A DNA stretch of 64,000 nt from Gigaspora rosea. Lineage: Eukaryota; Glomeromycota; Glomeromycetes; Diversisporales; Gigasporaceae. The translations under genes were made by a program, and so were the position numbers. The notes beneath the pieces were generated by a model. It had not been told where the DNA came from. It saw only the letters and a list, made by a program, of their open reading frames with translations, and made no database searches. Location of the stretch: positions 604,862 to 668,861 of the forward strand of contig QKWP01000007.1 in the NCBI GenBank assembly GCA_003550325.1, in the 5' to 3' direction. This document shows positions 1 through 10,324 of the stretch, in pieces (the first letter of the stretch is position 1; every line of letters starts with the position of its first letter).

Positions 1-152
1 AAAAAAAAAAAAAAAGAACTTATGCTCACTAAAAAAAAAAATTTTTTAAAAAGTTCAAAATTTCTTAAGTCCATTTAATTTATGAGCTACCAAGAATCAT
101 AAATATAAGGTGAAATGGATATTGTGACAGAGGAAGTGTTGTGACAAATTGC

Positions 153-270
153 AATATCTTGTGATCCCATGATTAGAATTGGACGAAACTTGAACTATTA
201 GAATCCTCTTATCAAGAGGAATTTGATGGTACAATTTTTGTCTGATTCTGATTAATGAGTTACAAGATAT
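153..270. repeat. Palindromic repeat with TCTC-type core, copy A
   Basis: An imperfect inverted repeat centred near 212 (core TCCTCTTATCAAGAGGA). The outer arms read ATATCTTGTGATCCC on the left and ACAAGATAT on the right. The same outer words and core layout recur at 1585-1720, 30745-30875, 30958-31245, 44740-45010 and 45455-45745, so this is one copy of a dispersed palindromic family. No coding potential is seen. Confidence 0.5.
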
Positions 271-419
271 TCGAACTAATGCAGATTTTTAATTTTTAAT
301 TTTTTTTAACTTCGTAACTCATCTGATCTTTATTAGTAAATTACATAAAAACTATATAATTTTATATACTAATTGTAATGATCAAAACTAAGCTGGCTGC
401 CCAAATTGGTGCCCAACTT

Positions 420-1386
420 TGGCTACTGCACTAAAAAAGGTTTGCTCATACTCAAGTGACGGTCTTCCCTATTAGCAAAAAATATAGCACTATCTGGCTT
501 CAGAAACCAAACACAGAATCCATTCCGTTTAAAAACTTCTTCTCTGAACTTCTCATAAAGAAAAATAAAAAAAGGGAAAAAGATTAAAGAGGGGACAATA
601 TCTAAACGACTAACCAAAAAACCAACCAAATATACAACCAAAAGAAGAAAGAATAATAAAAGAAAAACCAAAAAAAAAGCAGAGAGAGAATAAAAACTGT
701 AGATACTAACACGTCTAGCATAAATGATAAAAATTATATAATACCACAAGACTGATGTCTAACAGTGTATTATATGTACAGATATATAAAAAAAAAAGAA
801 AACAAAAATGAAACTAAAAAAAAATAAGAAATTTTCATGTGCTCTCCAGATCCAACCATGTCATTCATTGTTTATTTGTATATAGCAACCAAATTTACTC
901 ATGATGGCACCAGTTCTGATTCAGATTGTTCCAATTCAGAAGGAGTAAACATTGCAGATCTTTTGGAGGGGTAAGCTAGGATTCCCATTTTTTGGCAAAA
1001 ATTCTGAAAAAAACCAAAAGGAAGCATGACGATACTCAAAAGAAATTTAAAGGAAATGAGAGGTCAGAAAAACTCATTTTTTTGTTGTTTCCTACTGTTT
1101 TGCCACAAGGTACTTCGTCGACGGAAAAAATTTTTAATTTACACCAAAATTTCTTGTACAAGGGCTCCACCTTCTGCCAGTTATCTTGTAAAAGTATGCT
1201 TTTAACTTGCATTTCGAATATACAAAATAGTCCCCAGTGCATCAGTTGACCTTTGTAAAAACTGTTTCCTTGTATTATTCTACTATACATTAAGTATAGA
1301 CACCGCTCTAACAAAAAACTTTTTGTTTTTCTTCCATTTGTAATTTGGTCCAAGTGATTGATCATCAGAAAGAGTTCATTAGACAA
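420..1386 (-). repeat. Dispersed repeat RA, copy 1 (second copy at 46740-47640)
   Basis: The stretch matches 46740-47640 when reverse-complemented. Shared blocks include the segment around 1085-1310 (CAAGATAACTGGCAGAAGG on the minus strand), the block CCCCTCCAAAAGAT near 965-985 on the minus strand, and the AT-rich tail around 700-780. The two copies lie in opposite orientation about 46 kb apart. The minus strand here carries a relic coding region, annotated separately. The hydrophobic reading frame at 423-749 (minus) lies in the low-complexity tail and is not called as a gene. Confidence 0.7.
899..1386 (-). pseudogene. Relic of an unknown repeated protein gene (RA copy 1)
   Basis: The minus strand reads an open frame of 116 codons (1386 to 1036) with the phrase DNWQKVEPLYKKFW. 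A separate downstream frame, 988 to 899, ends MGILAYPSKRSAMFTPSELE and so on. Both are conserved in the second copy near 46750-47200 (plus), which reads DNWQKVVPLYEKFW and YPSKRLAVSTPSNL. Between the two copies the differences in the first block fall mostly at third codon positions of this frame, which argues that this strand was the coding one. The pieces are out of frame with each other, so the gene is broken or has a lost intron. I do not recognise the family. Its presence in two scattered copies suggests a transposon or an expanded gene family. Confidence 0.45.
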
Positions 1387-1584
1387 ATGCAGGTTTTTAA
1401 TATTTTTTCAATTTTTAATTAAAATTTTTTATGCTTTTGTAGTTAGAGCCAAGCAATTTTTATATGAATCGATTCTTTTTATTGGGAGAAGTCGATTGGT
1501 TATAAGAAGTGCACAATTTTGATCATGGATCACAAGAAATCTATATTTAAAGAGTAAAATATATATAAAATTGTAACAAAAGGG

Positions 1585-1800
1585 TATTGTGACAAATTTT
1601 TATATCCTGTGACCCTGTGATCAAAATTTGACGATTTTAATATCATTTGATTCTTCACGATGAGGGAATTGAATAGTGTAAATTTCACTTGATTTTGATC
1701 ACTGGATCCCAAGATATCACGATTCGTCAGAATACTCCCAGTATTCAATTTTTCTATTTTTTTGATAAAAATTAAGATATTTTGGGATCCAGTGATCAAA
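1585..1800. repeat. Palindromic repeat with TCTC-type core, copy B
   Basis: This copy is centred near 1657 and carries the family words: a near-copy of ATATCTTGTGATC on the left and TGATCACTGGATCCCAAGATAT on the right. A second inverted pair follows at about 1690-1716 and 1774-1800, reading GATTTTGATCACTGGATCCC against GGGATCCAGTGATCAAAATC. Confidence 0.55.
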
Positions 1801-1945
1801 ATCATATAAATTTGCTATTATTTGATTTAGTTTAATGTGATGAATTGCATGATACCAAAAATTTTCATTTTCAATTAATAGATCATATGATATGATCAGA
1901 ATATTATTAATTCGTTACAATATCCTATTTTACCTTATATACCAC

Positions 1946-2527
1946 AAATTGTGCAAAAATACTTAATTGATGATCCGCCACAAATCGATAGTGTGATTAT
2001 AGTGTAACGTGATGCAGATTACTATGTAAATTTTATAATATAGGAATATTTTTGCCGACCTAAGAAAAACTTAAAAAACGTTTTTTCTTACTAAGTTAAT
2101 GAGTCATGTCTACTAAATAAAAATTGTAGAGCTCATTGAGGCAAATCTAATAGTAGTTAGATCATCGAAATCGGACTAGTAGATGATGATATATCTTCAA
2201 AAAACGATTGGTCGACTATATGTAAACAACCCTATTGTTTACATATAGTCAGCCAATCGTTTTTTGAAGGTATCTCATCATCTACTGGTCCGATTTCGAT
2301 GATCTAACTACCATTAGACGCGTCTCGATAAGCTCTACAATTTTCACTTAGTAGATATAACTCCTTAACTTAGTAAGAAAAAAGTTTACCTTGGGTGGGC
2401 AAAAAAATTCCTACATTTTAGAATTTACATATCAACAAATAGTAAGGATCTGCATCACGTTACACTATGATTACACTATTGATTTGTGGCAGATCATCAA
2501 TTAAAAAAAAACCATTTTGCACAATTT
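1946..2527. repeat. Large palindromic element, about 580 bp
   Basis: Two arms of about 285 bp fold back around a 5-base loop at 2230-2234 (TGTAAACAA, then TTGTTTACA). The outer ends are AATTGTGCAAAAAT and ATTTTGCACAATT. The arms share GATGATCTAACTA-type blocks with the half-palindrome at 38940-39190. No reading frame is present. It is probably a foldback or MITE-type DNA element; no target duplication was found. Confidence 0.75.
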
Positions 2528-2685
2528 TTATTCTCTTTCTCACTCTCTTTTACCCCTCTCCCTTTTACCTCTATCTTCTTTTTACTCTTCTCTCTCTTTT
2601 ACTTCTCTCTATTTTATCACTCTCTCTTTTACCTCTTTCTCTCTTTTACCTCTTTCTCCCTTTTACCCATTTCTTCTTTTTACCT
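2528..2685. repeat. Pyrimidine-rich minisatellite
   Basis: About 150 bases of degenerate tandem units close to TCTCTCTTTTACC, entirely pyrimidine-biased on the plus strand. All three plus frames stay open because the tract lacks purines, which produces spurious Leu/Ser/Phe-rich reading frames. It directly abuts the right end of the large palindrome. Confidence 0.8.
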
Positions 2686-2769
2686 GCTGGGTTATTATCA
2701 TAGCCCAGATTTTTCATTAGCACATTTCAAATATAATATTTATAAAAATTACCCCATTAGTATTCTTTT

Positions 2770-3437
2770 AAATATACATATTTTAGTGCATGCAGTGGTA
2801 ATCGGGTTCACCTAGCCTCATAATGCCATCCAACTATATTCGGCACTGGAAGCATTTGCGAAACATGCCCAGGAACCTCGCCACCATAGCAGGAAGTACA
2901 GTCGATCGCATATTTCCAAATTCGGAACATTAAATCCTGGGTCCTCAAGTCCCAAGAAACCAGCTGGTTGCGGCAGCATGCAGGCTTGAGATACTTACCC
3001 TTGTGGTAGAGGCAGCTGCATGGCTTGAGATACGAACCCCTGAAAAGTACGCTAGTAAGAGATTTTCTGGGTAACCAGATTTCGGGTACACTAACTTGGA
3101 AGCATAAAGCGCCTACCTGGCTACACACACCAAATTGGAAGTGACGAATAGGAAATGTGGGTAAAGTGGCAGACATGTGGACATTGATTGTTGGTTGGAA
3201 AGGGATATACAAATCTAGGTCAACTATATAAATAGGAATATTAAAGGCTCTAGTGGGTTTTAGCCATGAATAAAAGGTTTCATAGCCTGAAGTCCTAGTC
3301 TCAATACTTGTATATAATATGTATGTATAAAAGGCACCACCATATGTTAATTTGCTTAAGTATTAATAAAGTTTGGGGCAGGAGCTACACCCCTAATATT
3401 AAAAAAAAAATAAAAATAAAAAAAATATACATATTTT
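2770..3437 (+). mobile_element. SINE-like retroelement with poly(A) tail and 15-bp TSD
   Basis: A 638-bp insertion (2785-3422), clearly less AT-rich than its surroundings, ends in an A-rich tail (3400-3422). It is flanked by a perfect 15-bp direct repeat AAATATACATATTTT at 2770-2784 and 3423-3437. This is the signature of LINE-mediated retrotransposition. No protein is encoded; the minus-strand frame at 2808-3212 has no recognisable domain. GATACGAACCCC (about 3030) resembles a pol III B box, and the preceding text GCTTGAGATAC occurs twice. Minus-strand relatives carrying the same GCTTGAGATACG phrase lie at 41487-41958 and 43180-43556. The tail junction TAATATT followed by A's matches the longer SINE at 8706-9731. 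Confidence 0.8.
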
Positions 3438-5044
3438 GCCATTTAGTGGTTTTCAAATATAACCTTTTTCTCTAATACCTACTTTTCAAATATAATCTTT
3501 TTTAAAAAACGGCCTTCATTAGCTATTTTTCAAATATGACATTATATAGATTATTTGGAGTCCTGATCAATCATTATAGTCACAATTTAACTTGTTACTT
3601 TAATTTTTGCAAAATGTAAGTAAATTGCTAAAAATAAAATATAACATGTATAAAATCTTAGTAATTTGACAAAATATTCAATTATGACCCTTTTTAAAAT
3701 TAACTTCAATTTGCTAAAATTTAAATTTGAATCAATTTGCTAAAAAAATATAACATATATTAGAGATTTAGAGATGTTTGAGGTCCTATCAAAATACAAA
3801 AATACTATTTTTAATAAATTAGTAGTACTGTTCTTAATAGAATAAAAAAAAATCTATGTGAGTACTGTTCTTGATAAGGTTATAAAAAAACCTAATTCTA
3901 ATTTTTTTATATATTTTTAATTTAGTAGTATAGTATTTTAAAAGCATTTTTTAGAACCTATTAAGAACAGTATATAAATTGATTTTTTTATGCATCTATC
4001 AAAAATAGAGTGTTGCTAACTTGCCCCCCCTGGTGATGTAACCACCCTATAATTTACCAATCAGGTCGCAGGATCTTGTGTAACAAAATAAAAAAATTTA
4101 AGAAAAGTTAGAAAAAAATCAAAAAATTATTAATATCACAAAATTTTATTACAAAAACTAGCTTTGGGCCATTAAATAAAAGTTTTTGGCAACTGATTTT
4201 GCATATAAATAATCAATTCATTCTCTAACTTAATATACCTATACCCTTACCCTAACCCTAATCTTTAAAGAATAATTTTTTATATAAAAGACTTCTATAA
4301 AAATAAAGGGTGGTTAAAATTTATAACTTTAACCAGGTGTTAAAATTAGTTAAATTCTCAAAAATAATACTGCCAATCTATTAAAAATAGTATTTTTGCT
4401 ATTAAAATATCTTTACTTAAAGTTTAAAAAAATTCAATAACCTATCAAATAGAAGCTATACTAAAATTTTTTAAGCTTTAAGCAAAGATATTTTATCAAC
4501 TATAAGTTAAATTTAATAAATATATTTTTTAAATTTGTTGAATCTATAAAATTTAAATAAAAAATATTTATTAAATTTGATTTGTCTTTACTTCAAGTCT
4601 AAAAAAAATTAGTACAGCTTCTATTTTGATAAATATTCTAATTTTTTAAAACTTTGAACAATAATATCTAAATAATTAAAATTTAATAAATTTTTTTTTG
4701 AAGTATATCAATTTATAGAGTCCAAATAAAGAATTTTATTATATTTAACTTAATGTTATCAAGATATTTTTACTCAAATTTAAAAAAATTTTGTATAACA
4801 TTATTTGATTAGCATTTTAAATTTTTTGAAATTTAAATAAAGATTTACCAAGTCAAATATAATAATTTTTTTGAATTCTATATATCTGTAGAATTTATAT
4901 AAGAAATATCTATTAAATTTGAAAAAATTTAATAATTTTGATTTATAGAGAGATATAAATAGAAAATTTGTATATGAATAGTAACTTCTGTGCCTATAAA
5001 TTAAGAGTAAAAATACAACTGGAAAAAAAGCCACAAGAAAAACT
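3438..5044. other. AT-rich intergenic DNA, no gene
   Basis: Nothing coding is recognised. The stretch holds a short CCCTAACCCTAA motif near 4246-4258. About 4380-4850 is an AT-rich block of imperfectly repeated phrases (AAGATATTTT, TTAAATTTAATAAA) in both orientations, probably a decayed palindromic repeat. Confidence 0.5.
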
Positions 5045-5337
5045 AACTAAGTACTAGGGTTTGGTAAACTTTATAAGAGCTAAGTAAGCAATAGTAAAGG
5101 TTTAATATAGCATCATTTCTATGACTACAAGCATAAGTCTCAATAAATATATAAGTTGCTAAAGTGTAACTAAATATCTAAGTAGATCAAGTACTGCTCT
5201 ACCAAGTTTTCTGCTAAGGATAAAAAGGCTAGGTGCACAATGGAAGGGTTTACTAAAAGTAAAATAACTATTACAGGACCTCAAAATATATATAAATAGA
5301 TCAGATTAATTATAAAATTACCAAAAATAGAAAGATT

Positions 5338-5957
5338 TGCAAAAATAGAGTTTGGAACCAGTTTTATTTCTAAAAACTGGTTGTACTATATTTGAAAAAA
5401 TCAAACCGGGTTGAACCCGGATTTGGCATGCAACCAGTTATCCGATTTATAAAATAAAACTGAATTTAAAACTAAAACCAGGTTTATTATACAATCCAGT
5501 TAATATCAAAAAAGTATCGCAAATACATTAAAAAAAGGGGTAAATTTTAAACAAAAAAAAAAAGTACAAAACGTAGGTGTAAATTCGCATATCCCATTCA
5601 ATTCCAAAAATCCAATGATATTTGAGTACTGATAATCACACATCTAATCTTATATTTAACTAGTTGTGTTCATACATCCGGTTTGAGTATAGATGCTGAT
5701 GAAACTGGTGAAACTTGGTGAAACTTGGTGAAACTGGTGACTATCTAAAATCTGATTGGCTGGTGAATGAAATAGCCAATCAAATTTTAGATAGTCACCA
5801 GTTTCACTAGCATAATTTAGTTTCACCAGCATCTATAGGTTTGAGTTCACATCTGGGTCGAATATTCTTCAAATTTAGACCCGTATTTATTAACAATTCG
5901 GGTAGACCCGGGTTTGAAACCAGGTTGATATATCCGGTTCCAACCTCTAGCAAAAAA
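5338..5957. mobile_element. hAT-type element nested inside the AGGACC element
   Basis: The element is about 5346-5949, with ends TAGAGTTTGGAACC and GGTTCCAACCTCTA. The flanks TGCAAAAA and GCAAAAAA share GCAAAAA, an imperfect target duplication that slippage in the A-run could explain. The interior holds GGGTTGAACCCGG and other short palindromes. It resembles the element at 59175-59613 in its end sequence. It encodes nothing and is itself interrupted at 5688. Confidence 0.7.
5680..5845. mobile_element. 150-bp hAT-type MITE, innermost of three nested elements
   Basis: The element is 5688-5837. The ends TATAGATGCTG and CAGCATCTATA are perfect inverted repeats, and the flanks carry a perfect 8-bp TSD GGTTTGAG (5680-5687 and 5838-5845). 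The whole element folds back: TGACTATCTAAAAT pairs with ATTTTAGATAGTCA. Its left arm has a short run of GGTGAAACTT units. Confidence 0.88.
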
Positions 5958-6300
5958 TCTCAAAATTAAGCAAAAAAATTACTATAAATAGAAATAATTT
6001 GCATAAAAACCACCAAAAATAAGCAACCTAATATCTAGCCTATCTATGTATATTTTGGAGTCCTACTATTACTATGGCTCATATTCTAATAACATAGAAA
6101 TAAATATCCAGAACATTGTACTAATAATACAAAATAGAGTTTGCAAAAGGAACAAAAGACCAAAGAGTTTAAATAGATAATCCTATAGTTGGGTTGCAGC
6201 TAGTATAAAATAATACCAAAAGTGTAAATAGCTAGTTGTACTCTTTTCAATAAAACAAATATCATTAACTTTATTGGTAACATCATAACCCAAAAACTTG

Positions 6301-7359
6301 AATAAAATCCTAAGTCCCAAAACAGATATTTTGAAATTAAAAAAAATAGTAGCTATCTATTTTTAATTAATATTAAAAATATTTTATTTAATAAAGCTTT
6401 TATATAGTTGCAAGATTTTATTTTTGTAACTATATAGATTACAATTAACTCTTTTTATACTGAATCTCTCTGTAATAAACTCTGAATATAATAAAATAAA
6501 ATTTTTGAATTTTATAATAGTTCAGTATAAAAAGAGTTATATTTTCTTAAGAAACAAAAGTAATTCTATATAGTGAACATTTTTTATACCAGGAATGGAG
6601 TTTTCCGTAAGTGAAAACAGAGAGCATGGTTTACCAAAATTTTCAAGGACGTTCATCCACAAAATTTTGCATTTGGTTGGTTGCCACAGTTGGCTATGAT
6701 TTCTAAATATGTAAACTCGAATAATTTCGGGTTTGCTTTTAATTAAATAAGCCATTTAAAGTGTTACCATTGTGACTAATTCATGGTAAATTATAGTTGC
6801 TTAGCCACTTGTGTGCAACATTTTTGCATTTAATGATTGGTGTTATGAAAAGTTTAAACAGCGTAAGCGTAGCCAATATGTGATCATGTCACAGTTTGCG
6901 CAATCATTTGTTAATTAGTGATTGATATTTCTATTTGCATTAACATGTATTGTACCATGATTACATTAATGTAGCGAAAAGTTTATTATACCATTCTAGT
7001 TCAATATTATTGTTTATAATAATAAAGCAATAAATGATTTCATTTAATTTATTATTGATTTAATAGAAGATGGTGCAGAATAATGTTAAAAGTGTTAATA
7101 ATATTACTTTACTGTTTATGCCGTGGCATAATATTATATTATATGTTGATAATGCACGTTGGTTGTCAATAAGATCAAGAAGTAGATAGACTATAGTTAA
7201 TAATTTATAATAAATTATGTAAAGAAAAAGTTTTTCAAATAAACATATCTAATATTTTGAAATTAGTTATTTAGTATTTGTATTTATTATTGTATATATT
7301 ATGTGTGATTTGTACCAGTAACATAGCGATTTATTTTTAAAAAATGCATATAAAGAAGT
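6301..7359. other. AT-rich intergenic DNA
   Basis: No gene is recognised. About 6445-6540 is an inverted pair, AACTCTTTTTATACTGAA against TTCAGTATAAAAAGAGTT, that recurs as part of a dispersed family near 10085-10105 and 14085-14185. A 72-codon minus frame at 6537-6755 has no recognisable motif and is not called. Confidence 0.45.
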
Positions 7360-7740
7360 ATGAGTTTAAACATGATATACATTATGGTTATTATTAAAAC
7401 AAGGGATAAAATTAGAAAAGAAAAATCACAAGCAAAAAGCAATTCAACATGCAAATGTCAATTTAGGGAAGCTGAGAATAGTAAATTGCAAGATCATATG
7501 ACGGAACTTCGTCAAAATCAAGCATATGTTTCAGGCCTCTAATACTGCTATACTTAATAGAAAAAAGCGAAAAAAGTTAGTGTTCGTCTTAAAGGTGAAC
7601 ATGAAGCAGAAATTGTCAACATCCCTCTACGTGTGTTAGAAATGAATGAAGAATTTGATATAGCAGCTAAAGAGTATGCAATATGGCCTCTACTATTAAC
7701 TCACTTCATTCGAAGCCACATCCTTATAACAAGACAGAAT
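7360..7740 (+). pseudogene. Possible relic coding fragment, unknown protein
   Basis: An open frame of 60 codons (7360-7542) is rich in Lys, Glu and Gln and looks like a coiled-coil stretch (EAENSKLQDHMTELRQNQ). After a frame change, about 7560-7740 reads KKAKKVSVRLKGEHEAEI and continues through LEMNEEFDIAAKEYAIW before a stop. The composition of both pieces is protein-like, unlike the surrounding AT-rich DNA, but they are in different frames and no ATG-led gene joins them. I do not recognise the family. It could be a fragment of a duplicated gene or of a transposon protein. Confidence 0.35.
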
Positions 7741-7949
7741 TGGGGATAACAGTGCCAAATAATCCTTTTTCATGATGATGCTGCCGATTATTATATTGGT
7801 AACAGGGTGTGCATTTTTGCTCTGCAATGCACTTATGTAATATTCATGCTTGTGATCATGATTAACATAACAAGTAAAAATTCTGCAATACCCGTGAATC
7901 CTGTTAATAATCATCGCGACATGTTTTTTCATATGTTAGTTGATTGTAA

Positions 7950-8690
7950 TGACTTTATATAAACTTATGTATTTAAAAATTATATATAAGTCTACAAACC
8001 CAATATAGACTTACATAGCATAATTTATACTAAATATAATTTTTAAATAATCTTTATTTAACAGTTATATAACAAAAATTTAAAATATAAAAATGTGTTA
8101 AGTAGCCAAATAAGTAAAATTTTAGAATAAAATAAAAGTTATAATTAAGGTTAGAGTTAGAATTAGAGTTGGCGTTAGGGGTAAAATTGCGAGAAGTGCA
8201 TTTTTAATTAAAAATACAACAAAGGTTACCCTAGTAAAATTTTGAGATATTGACTATTTCTTTTTCATATAAAAATTTATTTATATTTTATAATATATAA
8301 AGGTTACATAATTATATACTTAAAATTTATTAATATATAATGTTTATATAAAATTTTTATCTAAATTTTACGATATATAAGATTTATATAAAATTTTTAT
8401 TTAAATTTTACGGTATATAAAATTTATATAGTTATAATATATAAAATTTATTAATATATAAAATTTATGTAAAAAATTTATTTAGGTATTTATAGTATAT
8501 AAAAGTTGCTTAATTATTATACATAAAATTTATAAATATATAACTTTTATATAAGCCTTTTTTATAAATTTATTTTTATATATATTCAAATAAATTCTAT
8601 ATTAAATAAAATATAAAAATTAACATATATAATTTTTATATAGTATTCTATATAATATTTATGTAAAGTTGTAGATCTATGTAGATTTTA
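7950..8690. repeat. AT-rich degenerate tandem repeats
   Basis: From about 8260 to 8640 the sequence repeats a phrase close to AAAATTTATATAAAATTTTT followed by ATTTAAATTTTACGATATAT with variations. The first part (7950-8260) is unassigned and includes a degenerate telomere-like run (GTTAGAGTTAGAATTAGAG) near 8153-8172. No coding potential. Confidence 0.5.
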
Positions 8691-8691
8691 T

Positions 8692-9745
8692 AAAAAATGT
8701 ACTTGGGTGTGGCGACTTAGGGAAGTTGGTAAGTTGTCACCCCCAAGTGGCAGGTCTAGAGATCAAATCCCACTGGTGACACTTTTGAAAAATAGACCTA
8801 TGTTCCGGTAACTGTGTCTTGTCGATCGGTTGGGTACACTACCTATAGTCCTTGGTTACCATCTTGAATGGGAGCTTTTGAGCGAAATTGTATCTTGTTA
8901 CACAGACAAATCCAAGGAACTGGAAAAACAGAAACCCATTTGGCAAGTCCCGAGTGGAGAGGTAGATAGACCTTTGATAGTACCAGGGAAAAGGATCTTA
9001 GTGGTGACTGACCTAAAAACTGGATAGGCAAGAGCCCCTATGGCAAAGGGGGCCCACCAACCTGGCCATCGGAGTCGTACTGGAGGAAAAGGTCATGTAT
9101 TATAGAAGCATGAACCAAGAAAAGGGAGACCTTAGGCACCTAAAGCCTGGCAGACCGATCCTTCCGGGCCAACTGGATTGGTTGTCTGGAATAACTGGGG
9201 AAAAGGATCCAAAGAGTGACTGACCGGGTACTGGGGTCTAGTAAACTCCACAAGGGCAGTAGTAGGTAATGGTAGCAGTTGCAGGATAACCCTCTGACTG
9301 CAAGTTGTTTGCCTCGGTGAATGCGTAAGCTACCGAAAGTGTAAGTGAATACCTGTGGGAGACAGGTATCACTCTACCAGGTTTACCACAGGAGCAAATG
9401 CCCTCCAATAGGTGTTTGGCTAAAGCCTCAGGGTACTTTTAATAGTGAATTACTCGAAAGGGTATATTGGAAGGAATATTGAACATGGGTAGAAGCCAGA
9501 GAGTTTAAATAGACAATCCCCTAGTTGGGTTGCAAGTATGGCATCTAGTGTAGAACCTTTGGGCGGACTACTTAAATTAGACAACCAAAAGTTGTACGTG
9601 TGGCTAGTTGTACTCTCGTTATACAAATGTAATATGTGGCACAGTCATATTGATCGGGCCAACCCGTTTGGACCAATAAAGTGCTAGGGTACCTAAGTGG
9701 TCACCTTAATATTAAAAAAAAAATAAAAAATAAAAAATGTACTTG
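8692..9745 (+). mobile_element. Long tRNA-derived SINE (1.03 kb) with TSD and poly(A) tail
   Basis: The insertion 8706-9731 is flanked by a perfect 14-bp direct repeat AAAAAATGTACTTG (8692-8705 and 9732-9745). Near its 5' end are a pol III A-box match TAGGGAAGTTGG (8718-8729) and a B-box match GATCAAATC (8761-8769), about 31 bases apart, as in tRNA-derived promoters. The 3' end is TAATATT followed by an A-rich tail (about 9711-9731). Base composition is markedly less AT-rich than the flanks. No reading frame has a recognisable domain; the short frames at 8830-9027 and 8843-9031 overlap on opposite strands. At about 1 kb it is long for a SINE, so the middle may derive from another element. It must depend on a LINE for movement. 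A decayed copy lies at 5045-6300. Confidence 0.85.
8718..8769 (+). promoter_or_regulatory. Internal RNA polymerase III promoter (A and B boxes) of the long SINE
   Basis: TAGGGAAGTTGG matches the A-box consensus TRGYNNARNNGG at all but one fixed position. GATCAAATC matches GWTCRANNC. Order, strand and spacing fit a tRNA-type promoter near the 5' end of the element. Confidence 0.75.
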
Positions 9746-10324
9746 CTGATGCAGTACGTTCTCGCACATGATATTCGTAAATGTAATTATGAAAAAAAAT
9801 TTTAAACCAATTTTGCATATTTCTGATTAGTTATCTTTTTGATCTGTAAACTCTGTCAACTGACAAAAAAAAAGATTTGTTACAAAGCGTATGTACATAC
9901 ATGCTAAAAAATACAAAAATATTTATATATATTATAAACCTATGATAAGTAAACAACAATATTCATAGCATATATCAAACTAACTAATTGCTATATTAAT
10001 AACCCAGAATGTACCCATCCTTAAATAATTTTCCCATTCCTAGTTTTGCATAACAGTGTCACGCAGCTATCTTATTACTAATAGTTCATTATAAAAAGAG
10101 TTAACTATACATACTATATTAGTTAGAGTAGAGGCATTTATTAGGTAATTTCCACCTCTTAAGAGGGTACCCCTCCCCCACCTGATACTAAACTAGCCAA
10201 TCAAATTTAAGCAAATAATATATACAAACTGGACCCAAACAAACTTTAGTCAAGTCTAAGTTTGGTCCAAATTTAGTCCAAAGTCTGCAAGCTGGTTTTA
10301 GTTTGAATATGTTTCTATGTATAT
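9746..10324. other. AT-rich intergenic DNA, nothing recognised
   Basis: No gene or complete element is seen. A degenerate run of TTTAGTCCAA-like phrases lies near 10230-10290. Confidence 0.4.

Larger units (their letters stand above)
5267..6072. mobile_element. hAT-type non-autonomous element, AGGACC family (outer)
   Basis: The element is 5275-6064. It starts AGGACCTCAAAATATATAT and ends ATGTATATTTTGGAGTCCT as inverted termini, with a perfect 8-bp TSD ACTATTAC at 5267-5274 and 6065-6072. Subterminal sequence includes AAAAATAGAAAGATTTGC on the left and its counterparts on the right. Relatives lie at 13137-13608 and 42549-42729. The 8-bp TSD is typical of the hAT superfamily. There is no transposase frame, and the element is enlarged by a second hAT element. 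Confidence 0.85.
5045..6300 (+). mobile_element. Decayed copy of the long SINE, split by nested hAT elements
   Basis: Segments 5045-5266 and about 6120-6300 align with the long SINE at 8706-9731. Compare GAGTTTAAATAGATAATCC here with GAGTTTAAATAGACAATCC there, and CTCTACCAAG with CTCTACCAGG. Most differences in the aligned parts are C-to-T or G-to-A changes, so this is an old copy, probably eroded by cytosine deamination. The gap between the segments is filled by the nested hAT elements listed below. It shows that the long SINE is a repeat family and dates the hAT insertions as later. Confidence 0.7.

Noticed and set aside
423-749. 108-codon minus frame, very hydrophobic
   Set aside because: It lies in the low-complexity tail of repeat RA; the hydrophobic text comes from T-rich DNA and has no match in the second copy's frame.
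2467-2815. Three overlapping plus frames rich in Leu/Ser/Phe
   Set aside because: Produced by the purine-poor minisatellite, where stops cannot occur in any plus frame.
6537-6755. 72-codon minus frame
   Set aside because: Composition is borderline protein-like but no motif, neighbour or conserved copy supports it.
8706-8785. A true tRNA gene
   Set aside because: A and B boxes are present, but no acceptor stem or standard cloverleaf could be read and the unit continues into a 1-kb element with poly(A) and TSD.
8830-9031. Overlapping frames on opposite strands in the long SINE
   Set aside because: The SINE has pol III boxes and no domain; neither frame has a family motif.
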